Assembly (NCBI RefSeq): GCF_000718255.1
Contig: NZ_JOFJ01000028.1
Span: forward strand, 1-60,774
Source: Spirillospora albida
Lineage (GTDB): Bacteria > Actinomycetota > Actinomycetes > Streptosporangiales > Streptosporangiaceae
DNA length: 60,774 bases
Direction of reading: 5' to 3'
The position numbers and the translations under genes were made by a program. Positions 16,897-25,056 of the stretch are shown one piece after another (the stretch's first letter is position 1; each line of letters starts with the position of its first letter). Under the pieces are notes generated by a model. The model worked only from the letters and a program-made list of their open reading frames with translations. It did not search any database and was not told the DNA's origin.

Positions 16897-18444
16897 ATGG
16901 CCCCCCGGTTCGTCCCACCGCCCAAGTGGGCCCCCGCCCTGGCCGCCGGCCTGGCGGCGTTCTCCCTGGCCGGCTGCGTCTCCGCCGCCCCGGCCGCCAC
17001 CGGAACCGCCGCGGCGGCGCCCGCCCCCGCGACCCCGCGGACGGCCACGACGGAGACGGCGACGGAGACCGCGGCCAAGCCCAACATCGTCTACATCCTC
17101 GTCGACGACCTCAGCAACGACCTGCTGCGCTTCATGCCGACCGTGCGCGCCATGCAGAAGCAGGGCACCACCTTCACGAAGTACTTCGTGTCCAACTCGC
17201 TGTGCTGCGCCTCCCGCGCCTCCACGCTCACCGGCCAGTACCCCCACTCGTCCGGAGTGTGGGGCAACCTCGGCCCCAACGGCGGCTACCAGGCGTTCGC
17301 CGGAAAGGCCGACCGGAACACCTTCGCGACCGAACTGGACGCCGCCGGCTACCGCAACGGCATGATCGGCAAGTACCTCAACGGCTACAAGGCCGGCCCG
17401 GAGGGACTCTCACCCGTCGGCCCCGGCTGGGACGAGTGGTACGTCGGCGGCAGCACCGGATACCGCCAGTACGACTGGTACAACAACGAGAACGGGCGCC
17501 TCGTCCACTACGGCGACGACGCCTCCGACTACGGCACCGACGTGATGGCGCGGCAGGCCGCCTCCTTCATCGACCGGGCCGCCCCCGGGACGCCGTACAT
17601 GCTCGAGATCGCGCCCTTCTCCCCACACACCCCCTCCATCCCCGCCCCCCGGCACACCGCCGCGTTCCCCGGCCTGACCGCCCCCCGCACCGGCTCGTTC
17701 GGCAAGGCCGTGAAGAACGCGCCGAAATGGCTCCGGCACCGGGGCTCGCCCACCCCGGCGCGCACGAGCGGCTTCGACCGCGCCTACCGGCTGCGCGCCC
17801 AGTCCGCGCTCACCCTGGACGACCTCGTCCGCGACGTCCTGACCGCCGTCCAGCGCTCCGGGCGGGCGGACGACACCTACGTCGTGTTCGGCTCCGACAA
17901 CGGCTACCACCTCGGCGAGCACCGGCTCGCCGCCGGGAAGCGCACCGCGTTCGACCACGACATCAACGTCCCGCTGATCGTCACCGGACCGGGCGTCCGG
18001 CGCGGCGCGACGGTGGACGCCCTGACCTCCAACGTCGACATCGCACCCACCTTCACCGCCCTGGCCGGACGCGGCGTCCCGTCCTGGATGCAGGGACGCG
18101 ACCTGGCGCCGCTCCTGTACGGCCGGGCCCCCGGCCCCTGGCGGACCGCCGTACTCGTCGAGTACCTCGCCGCGAAGGTGTACGCCGAGGACCCCGACAC
18201 CGAGCAGGACGCCAGGGTCGCCCCCACCCGGTACCGCGCCATCCGCCGCGCGGACCGGCTGTGGGTCGAATACGCCAGCGGCGAGCGCGCGTCCTACGAC
18301 ATGCGCCGGGACCCGCACCAGCTCCACAACACCGCCGGAGGGGTGGACGCCGGCACGCGCGCGCGCCTCCACCGGCAGCTCACCGCGATCAGCGGCTGCA
18401 CCACGAACGCGTCCTGCCTGGCGGCCGACGGCATCCGCTGGTGA
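16897..18444 (+). CDS. Lipoprotein sulfatase (formylglycine-type)
   Basis: 515 residues. N-terminal lipobox AAFSLAGC at Cys27 suggests a lipid-anchored extracellular enzyme, followed by an Ala/Pro/Thr linker. KPNIVYILVDDLSND carries the metal-binding Asp pair. SLCCASRASTLTGQ fits C-x-A-S-R-x3-L-T-G, where the first cysteine would become formylglycine. VVFGSDNGYHLGEHRL provides the later metal ligands. Family S1 arylsulfatase-like; the substrate (a sulfated glycan or other ester) cannot be told. Ends 105 bp before the GGDEF gene. Confidence 0.93.
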   Translation: MAPRFVPPPKWAPALAAGLAAFSLAGCVSAAPAATGTAAAAPAPATPRTATTETATETAAKPNIVYILVDDLSNDLLRFMPTVRAMQKQGTTFTKYFVSNSLCCASRASTLTGQYPHSSGVWGNLGPNGGYQAFAGKADRNTFATELDAAGYRNGMIGKYLNGYKAGPEGLSPVGPGWDEWYVGGSTGYRQYDWYNNENGRLVHYGDDASDYGTDVMARQAASFIDRAAPGTPYMLEIAPFSPHTPSIPAPRHTAAFPGLTAPRTGSFGKAVKNAPKWLRHRGSPTPARTSGFDRAYRLRAQSALTLDDLVRDVLTAVQRSGRADDTYVVFGSDNGYHLGEHRLAAGKRTAFDHDINVPLIVTGPGVRRGATVDALTSNVDIAPTFTALAGRGVPSWMQGRDLAPLLYGRAPGPWRTAVLVEYLAAKVYAEDPDTEQDARVAPTRYRAIRRADRLWVEYASGERASYDMRRDPHQLHNTAGGVDAGTRARLHRQLTAISGCTTNASCLAADGIRW

Positions 18445-18549
18445 TCCCGGGCCGCGCCGCGGGGGAGCGGCCCGGCTTGATTGTCCTCAGGTTCCCGAAC
18501 ACCAATGCCGATGGGAATTCGACTCGTATCTGACGGCTTGGGGGAGCAG

Positions 18550-20157
18550 ATGGCGGCGGCCCTCACCCTCGCGTTCGCGCTGTCGACCGCGGTGTGCGCC
18601 CTCATGGCCGTGATCGGCTGGCAACGCCGCCACCGCGCGCCCGCCTTCCGCGTGTACGCCTGGGTCGGCATGACGACCGCGCTGTGGTCGGCCGTCGACA
18701 TCGCCCTGCTCCACCAGGACACCCCGCGAGGCACGCTGCTGGCGCTGGGCGCCGAGTTCCCGGCCATCTGCGGGGTCGTCGCCGGATTCTTCTGCCTCAG
18801 CCTCTCCATCGCGGACCGGGCATGGCGGCTGACGCGCCGCACCACCCTGCTCCTGATGATCGAGCCGGCGCTCGTCATCGCCCTGATCGCCACCAACCCC
18901 TGGCACCACTGGTTCTTCACCGGCGTCCACCCCACCGGGATGCAGGGCGCGCCGGTCCCCATCTACGGCCCGGCGTTCTGGGCGCACGCCGTCTACTCCT
19001 ACGTGCTGCTGGCCGGGGGCACGGCGCGGATCGCCCGCGCCTGGTGGCGGTCCCCGCGCCGGCAGCGGCGGATCTACACGCTCGGCATGCTCGCGACACT
19101 GCCGCCGGTCGCCGTCAACGTGCTGTCGCTGATCCTGCACGAGACCAGCATCGACATGACCGGCGTCGGGTACGCCGCGACCGCCGTCATCGGCTACTGG
19201 GTACTGGCCCGGCGCGACCTGCCCTCCCAGATCACCGTCGCGAACCGGCACGTCCTGGAGACCATCCTGGACGCCGTCACCGTCGTCGACCTCGACGGCG
19301 TGATCCTGGACGCCAATCCCGCCGCCGGGAGGCTGCTGCGGCGGCTGCGGCCGTCCACCCCGTCATCGTCCATGGTGGGGCGCACGCTCACCGAGGCGCT
19401 CGGCCGCGATCCCGGGCTGCTCGACGGCGGCGACGGCGGCGAGTACACCCTGATCGACTCCCGGGGCACCGGCATCGACCTGCACATGCGGGTCAGCGGC
19501 CTGCGCGACCGGCGCGGCGACCGGATCGGCTGGGTCCTCGTCGCCCGCGACATCACCGAGCTGAACCGGCGCCGCAACGAGGCGGAGGAGGCCAACGCGC
19601 AGCTCCGCGAGCAGCTCCGCGTCAACGAGGCGCTGCGCGCCGACCTGGCCGAGCAGGCCGTCCGGGACGCGCTGACCGGGCTGCACAACCGCCGCCACCT
19701 CATGAACGTCCTCGCCGCCATGGACGGCCCGTTCAGCCTGGTCCTGCTCGACATCGACCACTTCAAGCGCGTCAACGACACCTACGGGCACGCCGCGGGC
19801 GACGACGTCCTCGTCCACGTGTCGCGGATGCTCACCGCGGGCGTCCGCCACGGCGACCTGGTGGCGCGGCACGGCGGCGAGGAGTTCGTCCTCCTGCTGG
19901 CGGGCGCCACCGCCGAGGACGCCCGCGTCCGCGTGGACCACCTCCGCGAGCGGATCGCCGCCACCGATACCGACACCGGCGGGCACCTCGTCCGGGTCAC
20001 GTTCAGCGCCGGGGTCGCGGGCGCGCCCGCCGGACGCGGCCACGACCCCACCGACCTTCTCAGCGCCGCCGACAAGGCGCTCTACTCCGCCAAGCGCCTC
20101 GGCCGGAACCGCGTCGAGCTCGCCACCGGCCCCATCGACGGCACCGCCGTCGCCTGA
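18550..20157 (+). CDS. Membrane diguanylate cyclase: 7-TM sensor, PAS, GGDEF
   Basis: 535 residues from ATG 18550 (GGGGGAG just upstream). Residues 1-210 hold about seven membrane segments of the histidine-kinase N-terminal type (LWSAVDIALLHQDTP, LIATNPWHHWFFTGVHP). A PAS domain follows (ILDAVTVVDLDGVILDANPA), then a coiled segment and a GGDEF domain from about 375: VRDALTGLHNRRHL, LLDIDHFKRVNDTYGHAAGD and ARHGGEEFVLLL. GGEEF is the active form, and RHGD five residues upstream is a product-inhibition I-site. It should make c-di-GMP. It neighbours polysaccharide genes. Confidence 0.93.
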   Translation: MAAALTLAFALSTAVCALMAVIGWQRRHRAPAFRVYAWVGMTTALWSAVDIALLHQDTPRGTLLALGAEFPAICGVVAGFFCLSLSIADRAWRLTRRTTLLLMIEPALVIALIATNPWHHWFFTGVHPTGMQGAPVPIYGPAFWAHAVYSYVLLAGGTARIARAWWRSPRRQRRIYTLGMLATLPPVAVNVLSLILHETSIDMTGVGYAATAVIGYWVLARRDLPSQITVANRHVLETILDAVTVVDLDGVILDANPAAGRLLRRLRPSTPSSSMVGRTLTEALGRDPGLLDGGDGGEYTLIDSRGTGIDLHMRVSGLRDRRGDRIGWVLVARDITELNRRRNEAEEANAQLREQLRVNEALRADLAEQAVRDALTGLHNRRHLMNVLAAMDGPFSLVLLDIDHFKRVNDTYGHAAGDDVLVHVSRMLTAGVRHGDLVARHGGEEFVLLLAGATAEDARVRVDHLRERIAATDTDTGGHLVRVTFSAGVAGAPAGRGHDPTDLLSAADKALYSAKRLGRNRVELATGPIDGTAVA

Positions 20158-20172
20158 TGCGCGCTCTGCCGT

Positions 20173-20206
20173 GAAACCCTACAGAACTTGAATTCTGCTG
20201 GGTTTC
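20173..20206. terminator. Bidirectional terminator hairpin
   Basis: gaaaccctacagaa (20173-20186) pairs with ttctgctgggtttc (20193-20206) with a single mismatch and a 6-base loop. It lies between the convergent GGDEF and wecB genes. The surrounding bases are AT-richer than average. Confidence 0.6.
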
Positions 20207-20297
20207 GTGACGAAGACCCATCGGACCCCAAAAGTCGATCATGGTGCGGATGGCCGGTGCGGGCGCGGGCCGCGAGGTCGAGGACGGCCGGTGACCG

Positions 20298-21500
20298 TCA
20301 GGCGACGGCGGTGTCCGGGCCGGAGGCGCCGGCCGTGCCGCTGGTCAGGTCCGCGGCCAGGCGGCGGACGATCCGGGCCGACGCGGTGCCGTCTCCGAAG
20401 GGGTTGGTGACGGTGGCCATGCGGCGGTAGGCGACATGGTCGTCGAGGAGTTCGGCGGCCATCGTGAGGATGTCGCGGGGACGGGTGCCGACGAGGCGGG
20501 CCGCGCCCGCGAGGACGGCCTCGGGCCGTTCGGTGGTGGTGCGCAGCACCAGGACGGGCTTGCCCAGCGTGGGGGCCTCCTCCTGGACGCCGCCGGAGTC
20601 GGTCAGCACCAGGTCGCTCGCCCGGAGCGTCGCGGCGAAGTCGAAGTAGTCGAGGGGCTCCACCAGGCGGACGCGGGGCAGCCCGCCGAGGACGGGCAGC
20701 AGCGACTCGCGGACGGCCGGGCTCTTGTGCAGCGGCAGGACGATCTCGACGTCGGGGCGGCCCGCCAGTTCGGCCAGGGCACGGGCGATCCCCGCCATGG
20801 TGGGGCCCTGGTTCTCGCGGCGGTGCAGGGTGACGAGGACGCGGCGGACGGGCCCCGCGGCCGAAGCGGACGCGGTCGAAGCGGACGCGGCCGTGAAGGC
20901 GGACGTGCCGAGGCCCCGGTCGAGGACCCACAGGAGGTTGTCGATGACGGTGTTCCCGGTGACGTGGACGCGTCCGGCGGGGACGCCCTCGGAACGGAGG
21001 TTGCCGGCGGCACCGCCCGTGGGGGCGAAATGCCAGCGGGCCATGGGGGCGATCAGCGTGCGGCTGAGCTCCTCGGGGAACGGGTCGTCCATCACACCGG
21101 TGCGGAGCCCGGCCTCCACGTGCGCGACGGGGATGCGCTCGTAGAAGGCGGCGAGGGCGCCGGCCATGGCGGTGGTCGTGTCGCCCTGGACGACGACGGC
21201 GTCGGGGGCGTCCTCGCGCAGGGCCTCGCCGAGCCCGCCGACGAGCCGGGCGGTCAGCGCGGACAGCGGCTGCCGGTCCCGCATGACGGCGAGGTCGCGG
21301 GCGGGATAGACGCCGAGGCGCGGCAGCAGGTCGGCGAGCATCTCGCGGTGCTGCCCGGTGGAGATCACCAGCGGTTCGAACAGGTCGTGCGCGGTGAGGG
21401 CGCGCAGTACCGGCGCCAGCTTGATCGCTTCCGGGCGGGTGCCGAGGACGAGCGCGACGCGCTTTCGGGCACGCTTGCGCTGGGGTGGGGTCCCGGGCAT
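20298..21500 (-). CDS. wecB: UDP-N-acetylglucosamine 2-epimerase (non-hydrolysing)
   Basis: 400 residues from ATG 21500, which has AGGAG 7 bases upstream. Family motifs: RVALVLGTRPEAIKLAPVLR, VVQGDTTTAMAGALAAFY, VAHVEAGLRTG, HVTGNTVIDNLLWVL, VLVTLHRREN and LVLTDSGGVQEEAPTLGKPV. It interconverts UDP-GlcNAc and UDP-ManNAc for surface polysaccharide or wall glycan. An unusual Ala/Ser/Thr-rich insert (TAASASTASASAAG) lies before the LVTLHRREN strand. It is divergent from the glycosyltransferase genes that follow. Confidence 0.95.
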   Translation of the reverse strand: MPGTPPQRKRARKRVALVLGTRPEAIKLAPVLRALTAHDLFEPLVISTGQHREMLADLLPRLGVYPARDLAVMRDRQPLSALTARLVGGLGEALREDAPDAVVVQGDTTTAMAGALAAFYERIPVAHVEAGLRTGVMDDPFPEELSRTLIAPMARWHFAPTGGAAGNLRSEGVPAGRVHVTGNTVIDNLLWVLDRGLGTSAFTAASASTASASAAGPVRRVLVTLHRRENQGPTMAGIARALAELAGRPDVEIVLPLHKSPAVRESLLPVLGGLPRVRLVEPLDYFDFAATLRASDLVLTDSGGVQEEAPTLGKPVLVLRTTTERPEAVLAGAARLVGTRPRDILTMAAELLDDHVAYRRMATVTNPFGDGTASARIVRRLAADLTSGTAGASGPDTAVA

Positions 21501-21845
21501 CGCTGGCTCCTGGTGGTCGGACGGGTGGTGTTCCCCCATCGGCCGGGTTGGGCGGCGCTTGAGGCCCGTTGACCTGGGCCTGTCACAGCGGGTGCCGACT
21601 TTGCCGAACGATTGCAGCACTGGTGACTGTCGGTTACATTTGAGGTGTGTTCGCAGGTCGGGGGCCATCTCCGGTCGACGGGCACATGGGTACGCGATGA
21701 TCCGGGACGGCCTCACCGGCGCCTAGCGCGCACGTAGGAAAGCGGTCGCCTAGCCGCCCCGGGGAGCCAATGGCGAGACCGAGCCCAGCGTCGGATGACG
21801 TCCGCGCCGCGGACGTCACGCAGCGACCAGCTCCCGGGAACCGCC

Positions 21846-21929
21846 ATGCCTGCCCGCCTCACCCGCCTCGTCCACCCCGCCCGTCTCGCCGCCGTCCCGT
21901 CCGGCCTCGCCCGGATCGGAGACCGCTGA
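21846..21929 (+). CDS. Possible 27-residue leader ORF
   Basis: ATG at 21846 opens a 27-codon ORF, MPARLTRLVHPARLAAVPSG then LARIGDR, whose TGA overlaps the ATG of the next gene (TGATG). It is basic and amphipathic. The exact stop/start overlap argues for translational coupling, but no strong ribosome site is seen, so it may be only a leader or chance. Confidence 0.3.
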   Translation: MPARLTRLVHPARLAAVPSGLARIGDR

Positions 21930-22171
21930 TGTACGCGGGCGGCGCCTACGCGCTCACCGGCCTCGGCACGACCGCCGCGGCGATCACCCTGCCGGACGCG
22001 CTCGACGCGTCCGCCGGGGACGCCGCGCGGGTCCTGCTGATGACGACCGGTGCCGGATTCGCGCTGTTCCTGCTGGCCGTCTGCGCGCTGCTCGGCTACG
22101 GCTTCGTCATGCGCGGCGTCGACCGGCTCTCCGGCGGGCACGGCCGCCACGGCACCGTGAGCCGGTCATGA
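21929..22171 (+). CDS. Small two-pass membrane protein
   Basis: 80 residues from ATG 21929, which overlaps the stop of a 27-codon ORF. Two hydrophobic segments: GAYALTGLGTTAAAITL near the start and VLLMTTGAGFALFLLAVCAL then LGYGFVMRGV in the second half. No known family. It ends 40 bp before the GT2 glycosyltransferase and is probably co-transcribed, so it could be a partner in polysaccharide synthesis (inference). A longer reading from 21770 is possible but Pro/Arg-rich and less likely. Confidence 0.55.
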   Translation: MYAGGAYALTGLGTTAAAITLPDALDASAGDAARVLLMTTGAGFALFLLAVCALLGYGFVMRGVDRLSGGHGRHGTVSRS

Positions 22172-22211
22172 CCGCCGCGCCGCGGAATGCGGCCGGGCCC
22201 GGGGAGGCGCC

Positions 22212-23444
22212 GTGATCCTGCTCGCGCTGTCCACCGGGCTGATCGTCCTTGGCCTCGGCTACACCTCCGCGATGTTCCTGATGTCGCGCGGCGGGCGGGC
22301 GCCGGCCGCGTCCGGCCCGGCGCCGTTCTTCGTGTACCTGCTCGCCTGCCTGAACGAGGAACGGGTGCTGGAGGCGAGCCTGCGGCGGCTCCTCGCGCTG
22401 CCGGGGGACTTCGCGGTCTTGGTCGTGGACGACGCGTCCGGCGACGCCACGCCGGGCATCGTGCGCGCGGCCGCCGCGGCCGACCCCCGGGTGCGGCTGC
22501 TCCAGCGGGCGCTCCCCAACGCGCGGCGCGGCAAGGGCGCGGCGCTGAACGCCGGGCTCGCCCACCTGCGCACCTCCGATCTGCTCGTCGGACGCGACCC
22601 TCGCGACGTCGTCGTCTGCGTCCTGGACGCAGACGGGCGACTCGATCCCGGGGCGCCCGGCGCGGTCGCCCCCTACTTCGCGGATCCGGCGACCGGCGCC
22701 GTGCAGATCCGGGTCCGGATGTACAACCGGGCGGCGGGCCTCCTGGCGCGGCTCCAGGACATGGAGTTCGTCGTCTACACCGACGTCTTCCAGAGCGGCC
22801 GCCGCCGGATCGGCAGCGTCGGCCTGGGCGGCAACGGCCAGTTCATGCGGCTCGCCGCCCTCAACGACCTCGGTTCGGCGCCGTGGAGCGACTGCCTCAC
22901 CGAGGACCTCGACCTCGGGCTCCGGCTCCTCACCCTCGGCTGGCGGAACCGGTTCTGCCCGGCCGTGGCCGTCGACCAGCAGGCGGTGCTGTCGGTGCGG
23001 CGGCTCGTCCGGCAGCGGTCCCGCTGGTTCCAGGGGCACCTGCAGGCGGGCCGGCTGCTGCCGCGCGTCGCCCGCCGGGCGCCCGCCAAGGCGGCGCCCG
23101 ACCTCGTCTACCACCTGCTGGGCCCGTGGCTGCTGCTGCTGACGTCGCTGCTGCCGCCCGCGTTCGCGTTGTCCGCCGTCGCGGTCGTCTCCGGGACGCT
23201 GCTGACCGGAGGGGGGCTCCCCCATCCGGCGTGGCTCGCGGCCTGGTACCTGCTGTCGTTCGGGATCGCGTTCGTGTACGGCCACGTGTACCACCGCCGG
23301 GACCGCGATCTCGGCCGGCTGCGGTCGCTGCTGCTCGGACATGTGTTCGTCCTGTACGGCTACCAGTGGTTCGCCGCCGGATGGTGGGCCGCCGCCCGGG
23401 TCGTCTCGGGCCGCCGCACCTGGTTGAAGACGGCACGGACATGA
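22212..23444 (+). CDS. Membrane-bound GT2 glycosyltransferase
   Basis: 410 residues from a GTG preceded by GGGGAGG. A first membrane segment (residues 1-22) precedes a GT-A domain: VYLLACLNEERVLEASLRRL, VLVVDDASGDATPGIV, VCVLDADGRLDPGAP (DxD), then SDCLTEDLDLGLRLLTLGWR and QRSRWFQGHLQ, which match the TED and Q(Q/R)xRW motifs of processive GT2 enzymes. Three or four C-terminal membrane segments follow. This is the pattern of cellulose/PNAG/hyaluronan-type synthases. It lies 31 bp before a deacetylase-like gene, so together they may make and trim a surface polysaccharide. Confidence 0.9.
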   Translation: MILLALSTGLIVLGLGYTSAMFLMSRGGRAPAASGPAPFFVYLLACLNEERVLEASLRRLLALPGDFAVLVVDDASGDATPGIVRAAAAADPRVRLLQRALPNARRGKGAALNAGLAHLRTSDLLVGRDPRDVVVCVLDADGRLDPGAPGAVAPYFADPATGAVQIRVRMYNRAAGLLARLQDMEFVVYTDVFQSGRRRIGSVGLGGNGQFMRLAALNDLGSAPWSDCLTEDLDLGLRLLTLGWRNRFCPAVAVDQQAVLSVRRLVRQRSRWFQGHLQAGRLLPRVARRAPAKAAPDLVYHLLGPWLLLLTSLLPPAFALSAVAVVSGTLLTGGGLPHPAWLAAWYLLSFGIAFVYGHVYHRRDRDLGRLRSLLLGHVFVLYGYQWFAAGWWAAARVVSGRRTWLKTART

Positions 23445-23475
23445 CCGGCCGGAAGGGCGGGACGGGAGGGAACCG

Positions 23476-25056
23476 ATGAGGATCCACGTGTTCCGCGTCG
23501 TGGTCGTCCTGCTGGCGACGGCGCTGGTCCTGGCCGTCACGCCGCCCGGGACGGTCGCCGCCCCGGCGTCCGCGCCGTCCGCGGCACGCGCCGCGGCGTT
23601 CACCGGCGGGCCGCCCGGGACGGGACGGCACACGCTCGTGCTGTACGACACGACCGGACGTTGGGGGTGGCTCGGGGAGCTGTACGCGACCCAGATCGCC
23701 AACCTCACCGGGCATTTCGGGCGTTACACCGCGGCGCCCGTGGCGGGCTACCGGCGCGGGCAGATGACCGGCTACACCGCCGTCGTGTACGCGGGGTCGA
23801 CCTATGACGAGCCCCTCCCCCGCGCCTTCCTGGACGACGTGCGGACGTCGGCGCGTCCCGTCGTCTGGCTGAACCACAACATCTGGCGGCTCGCCGCCGC
23901 CGTCCCCACGTTCACGGAGGACTACGGCTGGAAGTGGGCGGGCTACGACACCGCACCCGTCGACGAGGTGCGGTACAAGGGCCGGACGCTGACGCGGGAC
24001 GTCCGCAACAAGGCCGGGATCATGGACTACGCGTCCCTGGACCCCGCCAAGGCGGCGGTCCTCGCCACCGCCCGCCGGACGGACGGGACGACGCTGCCCT
24101 GGGCCGTCCGCTCGAGGAACCTCACCTACATCGGTGAGATGCCCCTGGCCTACACCGCGGCCACCGACCGCTACCTCGCGTTCGCCGACCTGCTGTTCGA
24201 CGCCCTCGCCCCCGGCACCGCGACCCGGCGGCGGGCCCTGGTCCGGCTGGAGGACGTCGGCCCCGCGTCCGACCCCGCCGACCTGACGGCCGCCGCCCGC
24301 CTCCTCGCCGGACGCGGCGTCCCGTTCTCGTTCGGCGTGTTCCCCGTCCACGAGGAGGGGGGCCGCACGGTCCGGCTCGCGCAGCGCCCCCGGGTCGTCG
24401 CGGCGATCCGGTACATGCTCGCGCACGGCGGCACCATGATCATGCACGGGTACACGCACCAGTTCGGGACCCTCCGCAACCCCTACAACGGGACGAGCGG
24501 CGACGACTTCGAGTTCTACCGCGCCCACGTCGACGCCGGCGACCGCGTCCGCTACGACGGGCCCGTCCCCGGGGACTCCGCCGCGTGGGCGCTGTCCCGG
24601 GTGTCGGCGTCCGCCGCCGCGTTCGCCCAGGCCGGGCTGCCGGTCCCCGCGATCTTCGAGTTCCCGCACTACGCGGGCTCCCCGGCCGACTACCGGGCGG
24701 TCGGCACCCGGTTCGCCCGCCGGTACGAGCGCGCCCTCTACTTCACCGGCACCCTGTCCGGCCGGGCCCCCGAGTACGGCCACATGGCGGGCCAGTTCTT
24801 CCCCTACGCCGTCACCGACGTCTACGGGACGAAGGTCGTCCCCGAGAACCTCGGCAACGTCGTCCCCACCGGCTACAACCAGAACCCGGCGGTGACGCCC
24901 GCCGACATCATCGCGGCGGCCCGCGCCAACCTCGTCGTCCGCGACGGCACGGCGAGCTTCTTCTACCACCCCTACCTGGGCGTGGACGGGCTGCACGCCA
25001 TCGTCGACGGGATCAGGGCGCTCGGCTACCGGTTCTCCTCCCCCGGCGCCTTCTGA
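23476..25056 (+). CDS. Secreted DUF2334 polysaccharide deacetylase-like protein
   Basis: 526 residues with a signal peptide (VFRVVVVLLATALVLAVTPP). The region from about residue 250 matches DUF2334, a NodB-fold relative: RALVRLEDVGPASDPADLTA with the first metal-type acid, GVPFSFGVFPVHEEGG, MLAHGGTMIMHGYTHQFG with the HxxxH pair, and FEFPHYAGSPADYRAVG. An N-terminal part (LVLYDTTGRWGWLGELYA, VVYAGSTYDEPLPRAFLDDV) resembles a glutamine-amidotransferase-like fold. Likely acts on an extracellular glycan made by the neighbouring GT2 enzyme. Its 3' end overlaps the convergent kinase gene by 31 bp. Confidence 0.88.
   Translation: MRIHVFRVVVVLLATALVLAVTPPGTVAAPASAPSAARAAAFTGGPPGTGRHTLVLYDTTGRWGWLGELYATQIANLTGHFGRYTAAPVAGYRRGQMTGYTAVVYAGSTYDEPLPRAFLDDVRTSARPVVWLNHNIWRLAAAVPTFTEDYGWKWAGYDTAPVDEVRYKGRTLTRDVRNKAGIMDYASLDPAKAAVLATARRTDGTTLPWAVRSRNLTYIGEMPLAYTAATDRYLAFADLLFDALAPGTATRRRALVRLEDVGPASDPADLTAAARLLAGRGVPFSFGVFPVHEEGGRTVRLAQRPRVVAAIRYMLAHGGTMIMHGYTHQFGTLRNPYNGTSGDDFEFYRAHVDAGDRVRYDGPVPGDSAAWALSRVSASAAAFAQAGLPVPAIFEFPHYAGSPADYRAVGTRFARRYERALYFTGTLSGRAPEYGHMAGQFFPYAVTDVYGTKVVPENLGNVVPTGYNQNPAVTPADIIAAARANLVVRDGTASFFYHPYLGVDGLHAIVDGIRALGYRFSSPGAF

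Noticed and set aside
22930..24996. 688-codon minus-strand open frame
   Set aside because: Antisense to the GT2 and DUF2334 genes and of low complexity.
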